A stretch of 64,000 nt of DNA, from assembly GCF_949628265.1 (NCBI RefSeq), contig NC_088790.1, positions 10,296,545-10,360,544 on the forward strand. Reading direction: 5' to 3'. Origin of the DNA: Cloeon dipterum. Its lineage: Eukaryota; Arthropoda; Insecta; Ephemeroptera; Baetidae. This document shows, in pieces, positions 54,236 to 64,000 of this stretch (position 1 is its first letter; each line of letters begins with the position of its first letter). Under the pieces are notes generated by a model. The model saw only the letters and a program-made list of their open reading frames with translations, had not been told where the DNA came from and did no database searches. Both the position numbers and the translations under genes were made by a program.

Positions 54236-57200
54236 ACTGATTCCTTATTTTCTTTCCCGGCATGCCGTGCAGGCCCTCGAGCATGGACGAGGAGCTGTGG
54301 CGGGCCCACAAGCGCCGCAGCGCCGGGCCCAACTTGTGGCGCGGCCCCGACGGCGCCAACAATAACAACGCACCCCAGCACGCTGCCCAGGAACACACGT
54401 GAGTAGCAATTATTGCAAAATTTTAGCCTTCCTTTGTCCAACTAATCTAACGCCACCTAGTCTAATGCAAAAATCACATCATAATTACATAAAATGACTT
54501 TGTCAAGGAAAAAAGGGCCATTTATAACAAACACCGTGATAAGACCTTTGTCTGGAGAGCAAAGCTTAAATGGGTCCGGATTATAAACAAAATTGCAATG
54601 CTCTCAGGGTAATTTCTTTCAGAGGTAATATTCCTCACCAACCGCTAAAATTTTGACAGTTATTTGACAAACGTTTTCCAAACAAAAATTTAAAAATTTC
54701 CAATATTCCTGGATAATTCTTCCTTATTTTCTTTCCCTCCTCGATATTTGCCTAAAATTTCAATTAAATCAGACTCAGGTTGTAAAATGCCCACAGTATT
54801 TTAGCAGGTATTAAATTAAATTTTCGCAATTAATAAAAGAATGGATAGGAAATTAAGTTGATAAGAAGATAATGAAAATCCAAACTCAATACTCTTGTTT
54901 CAATGATTAATGAATATCTATGGTGACCGGATGTATAAAATAAACACAACTTGGTCAGCTATAGAAGATCATTTATCTTGGAAATGTGAAAGACTCTGAG
55001 AAAAGGTCAAACGAAAATTTCTTAACGAGAATCCCTTAAGAAGTTCTGTTTATTTAGGACAGCGGGGCTTTTACTCATTTGTATTGTTAACTTAGAAGTA
55101 AAGAAACTGACCGCCCGGAAATTTCAAAGAACCGAATCGGCGCGCACATCTGGTTGTTTGTAAAAACAACAATTACATACACCAATGTCGATTTATGAGC
55201 GTGTGAGGGTGACTGACCCTTGTGGCAGGACGCTGCACGGCGGTAGAGAGAAGGACGTCCATTTTAGTGTGTTAACTAAATGATTCACTATATTGACTAT
55301 TTCTTTCGCCAACCAAATTTAAGACGTTATCGGACGTGAAGAGAGAATATGAGTTAAAACGCACGAATTCGGGAAAATAATATTAATTTGTAAATCATAT
55401 GGCACAAGTATTGAGGTTTTTTGATTAATTAAATATATACGTTAACTTGAGCCGATCCTTACCACAGAATTCCATCTTTCAAACAATGCATGTTGAAGAC
55501 GGAAGAGCTCTCAAAAAACTTCATGCTGACCACTTCCTTCGAGCACCCTGCGACCGGACACACGGGTTAAAACAGACAGGCATAGCAATGTGTACGTGAC
55601 TGATGGTGCGGACTTTTTTATTGAAGATGAAGTAAGATTTTCAATCAATGAATTAAAGGTCAAAAAGTCTCCCGGACTTGACTTGTTGAATAATGAAAAC
55701 CTCAAGTTCTTAGGTAGTAATATTTTATACGAGATCACTAAATTTTTTAATAACTGTCTTGTTTTAGGCAAAGTCCCCGATAGTTGGAAAGTCTCTAATT
55801 TAAAACTTTTGTTTAAAAATAAGGGTAATCCGGACGATGTCAACAACTATCGCGGAATTAATATCTCCTCTTCTTTATGTAACTTACTTGACCGCATGTT
55901 AAACAAAAGAGTTTATTCCTGTTTAGTAGATACTATTCCTGCTAACCAATTTGGCTTCTTAAAAGGAAAATCGACTATTCAAGCAGTTAATACTTTAATC
56001 AAAGCTATTGAATTAACAGTGTATACAAACAGAAAGCCCCTTTATGGTCTTTTTCTTGATATGAAAAAAGCTTTTGATTCTATTGATCGTAAATTCATTT
56101 ACCGTAAAATTATCGATAGTAAGAAGTTTACAATTCATGAATTAAATTTAATGGCTGACATTTTAGATATAAATTTTTTACAAATCAATGACGGGATCAC
56201 AACTTCTAAGAAAATCACTCAGAGTAACGGTGTTAAACAAGGAGGCAGTCTATCCCCTTTTTTGTTCATTTTTGCCATCAGCGACTTTAACGATCTGCTA
56301 GTAGACTATCCTGATGTTAAGGCAATAATGTACGCGGACGATATTGTTTTGTATAGCGAAAATCTGCTCGTTTTCCAAGATCTCATTCGCGATATTAAAA
56401 CCTATTTAGGTAAAATGTCTCTATATTTAAATTGGGATAAATGTCAAATTATAAAATTTAGAAATAAAGGTCTTGGTAGATATAGTAAAATTGAAAAAGC
56501 ATGGGAATCTGAAAATAACTTAAAATTTTCCCCTTCAGTCAACTATTTAGGTGTAACTTTTCAAGCATCTGGCACTTGTTTCAGTCAACATATTGATCGA
56601 AGGGTTAAGGCCTCTATTTTCGCAACATTAAAAATAAAAAATCTGTGTAAGTCTTCTATTGATACGGCTACAAAGTTATTTAATTTAGCAATCTCGCCTG
56701 TTGCATCCTACGGTATTGAAGCTATTTGGTCACATTTAAATTTAAATGATTTCAATAAATTAGAAAGTGCTAAATCTAGATTTTTTAAAAAGGCGCTAGG
56801 AGTTGATAAACGAATGCGTTCTAGATTGGTTTATGAACTTGTACAGACTGATCTATTTGTAAATGAGCTAAAATCAAAATTCTCTCTCACTTGTTCCGAA
56901 GCTTTTGTCAAGTTTGTAAGTAATATGAATATCAAAAAGCAAAATATTGATCCAAAATTCTATTATACTCCTGCAATGTTAAACACTGATTGGAAGAAAA
57001 CGAACTGTAAGGATCGTTCCATGCTAACCAGATATTCTTTTCATGGTTATCATTTTCTTATTTGCACAAATTCTTGTTTTCACCTGGATGTTACCGACAA
57101 ATGTAAATGTAGTTATTGCAATGCTGATCTGTATAGTATGTACCATATTCTCGATTGTCCTCTGAAACCCTTGACTTTGACCAAAGCTGCCTCATATAAA

Positions 57201-60200
57201 TGCTGGAAATAGTTGTACGCCGTTGGCGTTGAATAAATATTCTATTCTATTCAAACAATGCATGTCGCGAATCAATTATTCTTGTTGGCTAAGAACCGTT
57301 GGACTGCCGTTGTCCAGTTAATGATATCTTCCCTTTGTAAACGAGCAATGTCTTTCCATTCTGGCAATTTTTTTGCTTTCTGTTTCCGTTTGTAAACTCC
57401 AAACTCTCTGTCTGAATTCAAATCTACTCTTTCTGCTTAGATAACCCGCAATTTAATTATCTTCCCCTTTGATGAATTCAATTTAGAAATTGAATTCTTG
57501 CAAAAGCAATTTCCATCTGGTTAACCTTCCCTGTGCTTGGTTTCTCGTTGATATCTTCTAATCAACTTAATTACCTATCTATTCCATTATTAATAGCGAA
57601 AATATAATTTTATACATGCTAAAATAGTATAGGGACATTAGAAGGTAGGCCATAGACAAAAACTAACCTTTTAGTAAAAATCGGGAAAATCACTATTTTT
57701 TATGATGCTGCTTTCGACAGAGGTAAATCATTAGCATTGCATCCGAAAAAATGATACGTACTGATGTGGGTGTTGCATACACATGTCAGAGATGATTCGA
57801 GATGGTAGCAAACGTTTTAACACAACAAAAAATGATAACCGTGAAAGACGTGTCGGGTGAACATTTATCTCATACATTATACATTCAAAAAACAGCGTTC
57901 GATTATGTGTTTTAAACTGCACCGTTGGTGTTCGTTCATACAACTATCAATTTTTTTATTGTATGTTGGTTCTTCGATTCGCTCTCTCTTGCCGGGAAAA
58001 GCAAAAAAATCTTTTGATTTTCATTCCTGCCTTGCTCTTTTGATTTGGTTTGCCTCTAAACAAAGGGATCACTTAAATTCCAGTTTTGAAAATGCGGAAA
58101 ATTCACCCTTCTGTTTCATAGTTTTTTATGCCACAACTTTTGTTCTGCTTTCCCAACCAAAGTGACTATCAGAATGAAAATGTTATTTTTGAGATGCACT
58201 TTTAGGCATACATTTTGTTATCTGCAGCCACATTTCAGTTCAAGCTCAGTTCAATTATCAATATTTACCTTTTCCTAATTATCTTCCTTATCAAAGACAA
58301 ACATATGCGATTTTTATTACAATCTGATAACTTTTATTCGTTGACTATTGATGCCAGAGGAAAGTGGTTCCAACTGCACCTAATTATCGAAGGCCTTTGA
58401 TTGACTTATTTGGTCTTCTGGTTCGGTAATAACTTTCTTTGTAGTCACATGAGTCATATTATTTATTGATTGCTATTCGTGCGCCGTGCCGAAATTTTCA
58501 ATCGCTCGTTTGAATAAACAACCGCTAATAAACGTTTTGAACAGCTTATTGTCTCAAGAAATGCATTTAAAAGATGAATCATCGATTTAGAAATTGTAAA
58601 TTTCCAATGAGCTACTTGGCTCCCATTTTCGCATTCCTCTGATTTAAATCAGATTAAATTTAACTTAATTCAACGTTTTAAATAGTTAGAATGCATTTTA
58701 TTCAAAGAGAAGGAGGTCAAACTATTACAATCAGGCAAATTCGTGCCAGTCAGTGCCTTTTTTTACTATTTCCACGTTAGCTTTTTAGATGCTTACTTAT
58801 TCTTTCGTGCTTGTGCCTGCAGTATTACTTCGAGTCATGTAAGAACAAGAATAGATTTCACTCTCAGTTTTAGCGCAGATTATTTTTGTCACGTTTTTTT
58901 CCAACTTTCTATTGTACCTGAAAAGCAACCAAACATCCTCGAGCATGGTGTAGGATTTTACTCAAACATTTCGCAAATAACGCAAACAAACGCTTCTCAT
59001 TGTCGCAGCCTTGGCTGGTGTTAAAGTCGAAACGTAAACACATCAATCGGCTTACTGCCGAAGGATGTGCGTTCGCTCGCTTTTTGTTTGGAAAAACCGC
59101 CGTTTGGTGTTTCAGCTGGCACAAGCACATTAATTAGTAGATTTTTTCCTCTCCTCAAAGTGCCGAAGATGCTCGCTGTCGACCTTGAAAGGTTTTCCCC
59201 CCGGCGTCGGCGCATAGAAAGGTCGGCATTGCAGTAAAGCGGCCACCATTGGGGCCGACGCAGAAATTGAATTTTATCGCCTATAGGCCATGCACAGTCG
59301 TGAGTTTCGCCCCCTTTACTAATAATAATAATCTGTCGACGGTGCCGCTGTGTGTGTGTTGTTTCCCTGTTTTGCGTGTCACGTGCTTGGAGCCGAGAGG
59401 CCGTACAAGTGTCAACGGGAAGATGACACCGGCTCAATCTGGCCTGTGCTTAATTAAAAAGCAGGCGCTTCCGCGATTAATTTCACTTTTCGCCCGCCGG
59501 CCTGCGCGAAATCGATTTCGTCTCGCCGAGCAACTCGTTACAACCGCGCCCGGCCAAATTTGAATTCTGTCCAGACAAACCAGGAAATGTAGTGCTTGCT
59601 TATTTTAAACATGAAAGTTGCTGTTTCTAATTAAATTCTGTCATAATATGACATCATAATAACGAAAACGTGTCATTTTGGCCAATGTTTATGTGGGAAT
59701 AAATTAAGGATTATGTAACTGGTTAATTATAATAATTATTACGACATTTCTAGTCCACTGCATTTAAGTTTTCATCCCGTGCTGAGTTTTTAAACTGCTC
59801 GAGATTAGGATTTTTTGTCAGTCCTTGGCATAATCCTTACCTAGCGTGTCAGAATTCGCACTCTTACAATTTAATTCCAGCTTGCGAGGATGGAATGTAA
59901 GCAGTCATGTGCTGAAATTGCCACCTTAAAACGTGATCTGACTGTCGAGATAAAATTTTCGGAGAGCAGCTTCTGCAGATTCTTTCCCCCGAGTGGAAGC
60001 AAATATAGAATCCAACTGCCAACGGTTTTCCCTAATTCAATTTCGTCTCTACCTAATTTTCTGTCAAATAAATCATGTTGACTAATGGCTTGAGCCAGGT
60101 GCCGGAAATAATGTAAAAATCGCTGCAGGAAAAGTTGAATTTTTATTAGCGATTTCCCCAACATCCATTAAGATGAAAATCTGCAATTTCGATCGTAACT

Positions 60201-61354
60201 TTTGCGGCACTCAGGTTTCCTGGTCGTTTGCGTGGATGTACGGGCTGCATCAGCTGATCGGCTGGCGAGAGGACAGGTTCGCCTTGATCAACCTTGTCCG
60301 CCCGCCGCGTGCCGCCCCGCTCCCGACCGTGATACATGTTACGCGATGAAACCGTCGTCGGCCGGCTGCCGTTTTGCAACGAGCACACAAAGCGCCACTG
60401 CCATCAGGTTAATTGTGATTAGCAGTGATGCAGGAGGAAGAGTCGCGATTGTTGCGACACACGTATAACTCGCTCGCTGTACTGTCTTACACATTACACA
60501 TTAGGCGAATTTCTCACGCAAAGCAAGGGAACAAAGATCGGCGATTACAACCAAATGTGTTTGGCGTGATTTGCAATCGCAGTTCAACTTCCTCTGAACG
60601 TGGGACCTGTCTTCCTAAGGTTCACGCTAGGTTATAAACAATTTGTTTAATTTAAAATTAGAATAAACTTGCTTAAAACAACACACACGAGCCACCAAGC
60701 TTTGATAAGGAAAAAATCAAATCACACGCAAGGATTGTTTTGACTAGCTTTTTTTTATCTGCCTGCGTCACTTGGAAGGAATCCTTCGGCGGTTAAAAAA
60801 GATAAATGGGTAACCGGCTTAGTGAATATGTTTTCGTCTTTTCCTTGAAAGTGTTCATCCGTTTATTACAATTTTTACAGCCTTATAACCCACCACCATC
60901 AATATATTGATTGTTGAAATCAAATCCTTAAAATGCAAAAATAGAACAAAATAATTTGTTTGTTTCTGTCTCAATTAATGAACAGTCTTATTTATGAAAA
61001 TGTATTTTCGTGTTTGATTGTTATACATTTTTAATTTATTGCGACGCTATTTTAGTTTTTTTCCCAAAGGAACATCTCTTATTTTGGACCTGTTAAATAT
61101 TCCCTCTCATTTTAATTTATTTATTTACGCTTGGTGCGAGACGCCGAGCGTGACTTTGACTTATGCTGATTCGTTCTTTGTTGTCTCAGGTCGACGCGGG
61201 TGTCTTACGACATGCAGTGCTGGAGCAGGGGCGGCGTACCCTGTACCTGCGGCTCCTGTCGCTCGCCCAGCGCCACGGCCGCCATGATCAAGAAGGGCAC
61301 GGCAACCACCTCCCGGTCCGACGTGATGAAGCGCTTCAGAGCACAGCAGCAGGC
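53365..61354 (+). CDS. Unrecognised protein, N-terminal exons of a large gene (incomplete at 3' end)
   Basis: I do not recognise this protein. Three pieces splice in frame: 53,365-53,381 (ATG in a good context GCCGACCATGC; donor GTAAGT splits a Met codon), 54,273-54,398 (acceptor CCGTGCAG, donor GTGAGT) and 61,190-61,354 (acceptor TTGTCTCAG, donor GTAAGT). The product begins MQPSTMPSSMDEELWRAHKR and continues with an Asn-rich patch, a Cys-rich patch (DMQCWSRGGVPCTCGSC) and a basic end RSDVMKRFRAQQQA at the last donor; about 102 codons in all. Further exons must lie beyond 64,000. The internal Met of the second piece (54,283) is an alternative start. The second piece has strong coding character. 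The reading frame of the third is chosen only because it fits the splice phase, and another frame is also open. The intron before it holds a LINE copy in the same orientation. Confidence 0.55.
54399..55477 (+). other. Intron, left of the LINE insertion
   Basis: AT-rich intronic DNA after the GTGAGT donor. No gene, and no repeat apart from the left copy of the LINE target-site duplication that starts at 55,478. Confidence 0.45.
55478..55493 (+). repeat. Target-site duplication, left copy
   Basis: TTCAAACAATGCATGT is identical to 57,250-57,265. The two copies bracket the LINE. The exact edges are uncertain by a base or two because the element's 3' tail also ends in TATTC. Confidence 0.85.
55530..57212 (+). 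CDS. LINE reverse transcriptase, N-terminally incomplete
   Basis: The frame is open from 55,530 to the TAG at 57,212; counted from a GTG at 55,590 it is 540 codons. Reverse transcriptase motifs in order: KSPGLD (codons 26-31), FLDMKKAFDSIDR with the first catalytic Asp at codon 157, GVKQGGSLSPFLF (214-226), and the active-site YADD (248-251). A thumb-like region and a C-terminal zinc knuckle C-x-C-x2-C-x8-H-x3-C (codons 505-523) follow. No stop or frameshift breaks this part, which with the exact target-site duplication suggests a recent insertion. There is no endonuclease domain, and upstream codons are out of frame, so it should not be an autonomous element. Confidence 0.92.
   Translation, partial: PLPSSTLRPDTRVKTDRHSNVYVTDGADFFIEDEVRFSINELKVKKSPGLDLLNNENLKFLGSNILYEITKFFNNCLVLGKVPDSWKVSNLKLLFKNKGNPDDVNNYRGINISSSLCNLLDRMLNKRVYSCLVDTIPANQFGFLKGKSTIQAVNTLIKAIELTVYTNRKPLYGLFLDMKKAFDSIDRKFIYRKIIDSKKFTIHELNLMADILDINFLQINDGITTSKKITQSNGVKQGGSLSPFLFIFAISDFNDLLVDYPDVKAIMYADDIVLYSENLLVFQDLIRDIKTYLGKMSLYLNWDKCQIIKFRNKGLGRYSKIEKAWESENNLKFSPSVNYLGVTFQASGTCFSQHIDRRVKASIFATLKIKNLCKSSIDTATKLFNLAISPVASYGIEAIWSHLNLNDFNKLESAKSRFFKKALGVDKRMRSRLVYELVQTDLFVNELKSKFSLTCSEAFVKFVSNMNIKKQNIDPKFYYTPAMLNTDWKKTNCKDRSMLTRYSFHGYHFLICTNSCFHLDVTDKCKCSYCNADLYSMYHILDCPLKPLTLTKAASYKCWK
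57217..57249 (+). repeat. LINE 3' hairpin and TATTC tail
   Basis: ACGCC-GTT-GGCGT (57,217-57,229) forms a 5-bp stem a few bases after the stop. It is followed by TGAATAAAT and repeated TATTC. In LINEs such a short 3' structure is recognised by the encoded reverse transcriptase; that role is inferred here. Confidence 0.6.
57250..57265 (+). repeat. Target-site duplication, right copy
   Basis: TTCAAACAATGCATGT, identical to 55,478-55,493. It marks the 3' junction of the LINE. Confidence 0.85.
57266..61189 (+). other. Intron, right of the LINE insertion
   Basis: AT-rich DNA with GC-richer islands near 59,150-59,560 and 60,200-60,400. No supported gene or further repeat apart from a short (GT)n near 59,349. 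It ends at the acceptor TTGTCTCAG. Confidence 0.4.
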
Positions 61355-64000
61355 GTAAGTTTTGCCTTTGCTTCCCAGAAATGGCACAAAAGACTCCCGA
61401 GTTCCATTCCGTCGAATTTGCGATAATTGGTTATCGAGCGACCTCCCTTTACTAGAAATTTTGCCTCTTCGCATTGCAGCAGCCCTTTAATTTTGAGAAT
61501 TAATTGCTCATTAATTTGAAAAAGGATCCTTTCGCTTGTTAGTTGCAAGGAAAGTGAGTTCCACGAGTCAAATATCAAATCTGTTGACGTTTTCACTATT
61601 TCCTGTATTTTATTGCTAAAAATTTAACAATTTTTGCATGTGTCGCGCGGCCTATTAAAAGCAACACCGACTTTCATTTTCTTTGTGATTTTTAAAATAA
61701 TTCACATCCAAACTGAAGTTGAGGGATGTTCCTAAATTGTTTTAAAACGTAACCTAACACCAGCATCAGCCTATGGACTATAAAAAACCTGAAAAATAGA
61801 CTCATCCTCCACGCATCCTTTTGACCTTTGTTAATTTGCATAAGAAAGCAATGGAGGGCCATTTTTCGTGTATAGTGTGATTTATGATAAAAAGCGGCGT
61901 GAGTCACTTGTTTTCGTCGTCGCAGCTAATTGTCATGCAAACACAGGCAGCGAGCGCATGTTTGATCAGTTTGACGCAAGAAGAGTATCAAAACTTATTT
62001 TTTATTCCTCTGCGCGCGGCCAGCGTGCCACTTGGTGCTGTGAAACCTAATTCCACCCCAGCTGTGCGTTTGTGTTCTCTGTGCTTTTTCACAGGCTGCT
62101 GGGCCAAATAGGCTTACAGTTTTTATGCAGGCTGGTCCAAAATTCACGTGCATTTTAAAACTTGTAACATATTGTTAATATTTTTTGTTTTTAATTCCTA
62201 AAAGATACATAAAATTAAATTAAATATTCATTTTTAAGGATTGAAAAATAAATCCCATTAAAAAATCAAAAGAGGCATTTTGCTATTTGAGTTATGTTTA
62301 TTATGGACCGCCCTGTGTGAAGGTTGCCTCGATGGGAGTATGTTGGGATCTGATTGGGCGTTTTTCTCTCCGCCTCTGTTTTTTACGTAATGAACAAAAC
62401 GAGGCGAAATCACACACACACACTCACAATGAGACGAGCGCCAAGTTTTGGTGTGGGGCAAACACACTCACTCACTCTTTGATTTCCTGCCGTTTTGTTT
62501 GATAGAGTATTGTTTTCCCTTTATTGTCTCCGATTCTCGCCTTCCTCCTGCGGCCCCGCGTTCACTTGTTCCTTTATTATTCTTTCTCAGGCGTAGGCGT
62601 CGGCAACAATATCGAATATAAATCATACTTTTGTTGACAGAACGTGCCCCTATTTTGGAGCATTTTATTTATTTATCACGAGAGCGCTTGCAAACCTAAT
62701 CGATCTAAATAACCACGCAGAAAATAAATCTAGTTTATTGAAAGCTTTGCGACACTGTGCGAAACTAACTCTTGAGTCTGACGTGCAAATAACAAGTTTG
62801 CAACTCAATCTTTGCTACGCGATTCTCCTAGTTGGGAAAAATTGCCACAATACTAATCGAGTGGCAGCCGGTGGCAGTCGCAATAATTTTTAACCGCGTG
62901 CATGTGAAAACACGGCAGTCCATTAGTGGATAAATTACGCCTTGTGTGCTCACGTCACGCGGTTTGCATTCTGCATACACCGTTGCGGCGGGCGAAATTT
63001 CCATGCGACTCTCCCACGCCCAGTCCGAGCCTGGATGAAACGCATAGCCGATGCGGCTGAAGCATTCGCCGCGCTAAATTTTATTTGCATTTGTTAGCAC
63101 TCGTAAAACACTGACGTGTGGTAACTATGTTAACATCGCGAGTATTCTCAACGTTATAGAAGCACCCGTAAAATCATTCAAAAAATACTTTAAATTATTT
63201 TACCGCCGTCAAATTCCTGGAAATTGAGCGAGATCCTTGTACCTGCGATTGATTTCGTGCATTACGTCAGAAAAATCTCATTTCAAGCGTGGATTTCTCC
63301 AACTAGAGTGACTAATTTATTTGTGTCCCCATAGTTTTGATAAGCCATTCAGCAACAATTTTCCCAGCTTTCCAAAGAACGTAAAAATAAGATAAGTGTA
63401 TAAAATTTTATTAAAAACAAAAAGTGTGCATCAGATAGTATAAAAAAGGAAGTGTATATTATTGACGGAAATGGGTGTTTCCCACATCAATAAATTAGCC
63501 CCAAGTAACAATAGCTTTCTTTTCCAAAAGGTTCACTGGTTAAATTATTTACACATTTTTTTTTTAATTTTCCCGTAGCTCGGGTCGTCGAGCTTCTTGC
63601 AGCGCGCATTATGCAAAGCACGTATACGGTCAATTAACTCGAATTAATATTGCTGCTTGGTTGCAAGAGGAAACGTATAATTGTACTTCTTATTAGCCGG
63701 TACGACAGTAATTATTTTTACCAAACTAACTACTTTCTGCTCGCGGAAACGGCTTTTATCGGCGGTGGCGTCTCTTGAGGAAAGTTTTTCCTTTTTGTGA
63801 CCGGCTTGCTGGCCGTCCTGCAGCGGGTTTCGGAGAAAGTGGCTGTGTCGTGCGTGCGTTTGTGCGTACACAGACTTTTGGCAGCCGGCGCTTTTGTCGC
63901 GACAAACAAAAGATGGATACTTGGTTTGGCTTGGACGACCGTAAAAAAAGACCATTGTGAAATCTATAAATACTAGCGCGAGTCACTTGTGCTTGAAATA
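61355..64000. other. Intronic or intergenic DNA at the right edge
   Basis: It starts with a strong donor (GTAAGTTT) at 61,355. I found no acceptor followed by an open frame that continues the coding pieces, so the next exon is probably beyond the window. There is a CA-rich run near 62,408-62,420 and GC-richer patches near 62,940-63,080 and 63,730-63,900. Nothing else seen. Confidence 0.4.

Larger units (their letters stand above)
55494..57249 (+). mobile_element. 5'-truncated non-LTR (LINE) retrotransposon copy
   Basis: The copy is 1,756 bp long and bounded by 16-bp exact direct repeats, as expected of target-primed reverse transcription. It contains the reverse transcriptase part of ORF2 and a very short 3' end with a small hairpin and a TATTC-repeat tail. 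The 5' end begins within the region before the reverse transcriptase: in one frame it reads DGRALKKLHADHF, a linker motif of LINE ORF2 proteins. It then changes frame near 55,545-55,590, so the copy is both truncated and frameshifted. Endonuclease and ORF1 are missing. The clade cannot be settled by eye; the ORF2 tail with its CCHC-type knuckle and AATAAA-TATTC end resembles CR1/L2-like or Jockey-like elements. Confidence 0.9.

Overview
The window looks like a piece of an insect (at least arthropod) nuclear genome. The base composition is AT-rich with scattered GC-rich islands. Coding sequence is broken by introns that are either very short (about 50-63 bp) or several kilobases long, all with GT..AG ends. 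Three gene products are recognisable animal families, and a fourth (a natalisin/tachykinin-type receptor of the TkR86C kind) is an arthropod type. There are no operons, no bacterial signals and no CRISPR array. I did not find a convincing tRNA or rRNA gene by eye.

Layout, left to right. From 1 to 9,100 there is no exon I can support, only a decayed LINE fragment near 3.1-3.5 kb and a GC-rich island near 6.4-6.7 kb. The 3' two thirds of a neuropeptide GPCR (TM4 to C-tail) lies in four exons between 9,101 and 16,601 on the + strand; the exons for the N-terminus and TM1-TM3 must lie to the left of the window. A possible extra 3' exon sits at 17,198-17,393. On the - strand, 20,809-23,008 holds a five-exon uncharacterised acidic protein gene. 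It is head to head with a complete six-exon DNAJC25 homologue (ER-membrane J-protein) at 23,996-25,292. A complete Rap1 GTPase gene follows (coding 27,572-30,622, with a GC-rich upstream exon near 26.4-26.8 kb). It converges on a complete ciboulot-type gene at 33,313-34,406 (- strand) that encodes four beta-thymosin/WH2 repeats.

From about 35.3 to 45.9 kb there is no gene I can support, only AT-rich DNA with several GC-rich islands that look like regulatory DNA or untranslated exons. The right part (about 46-64 kb) appears to hold the 5' end of a large + strand gene. GC-rich promoter-like islands lie at 46-47.1 kb and 53-54.2 kb. Three short coding pieces splice in frame (53,365-53,381; 54,273-54,398; 61,190-61,354), and the last ends in a donor with no partner before the window ends. 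The big intron between the last two pieces carries a LINE retrotransposon copy (55,494-57,249) flanked by exact 16-bp target-site duplications.

The genes are independent and do not form a pathway. Rap1 (adhesion and cytoskeletal signalling) and ciboulot (actin monomer binding) both touch the cytoskeleton, but their convergent placement is probably coincidence. I found nothing that qualifies as a new multi-gene system. The most useful leads are the four-repeat thymosin built from identical-phase 114-bp exons, the young-looking LINE insertion, the stop-free mini-introns of DNAJC25, and two unrecognised genes.
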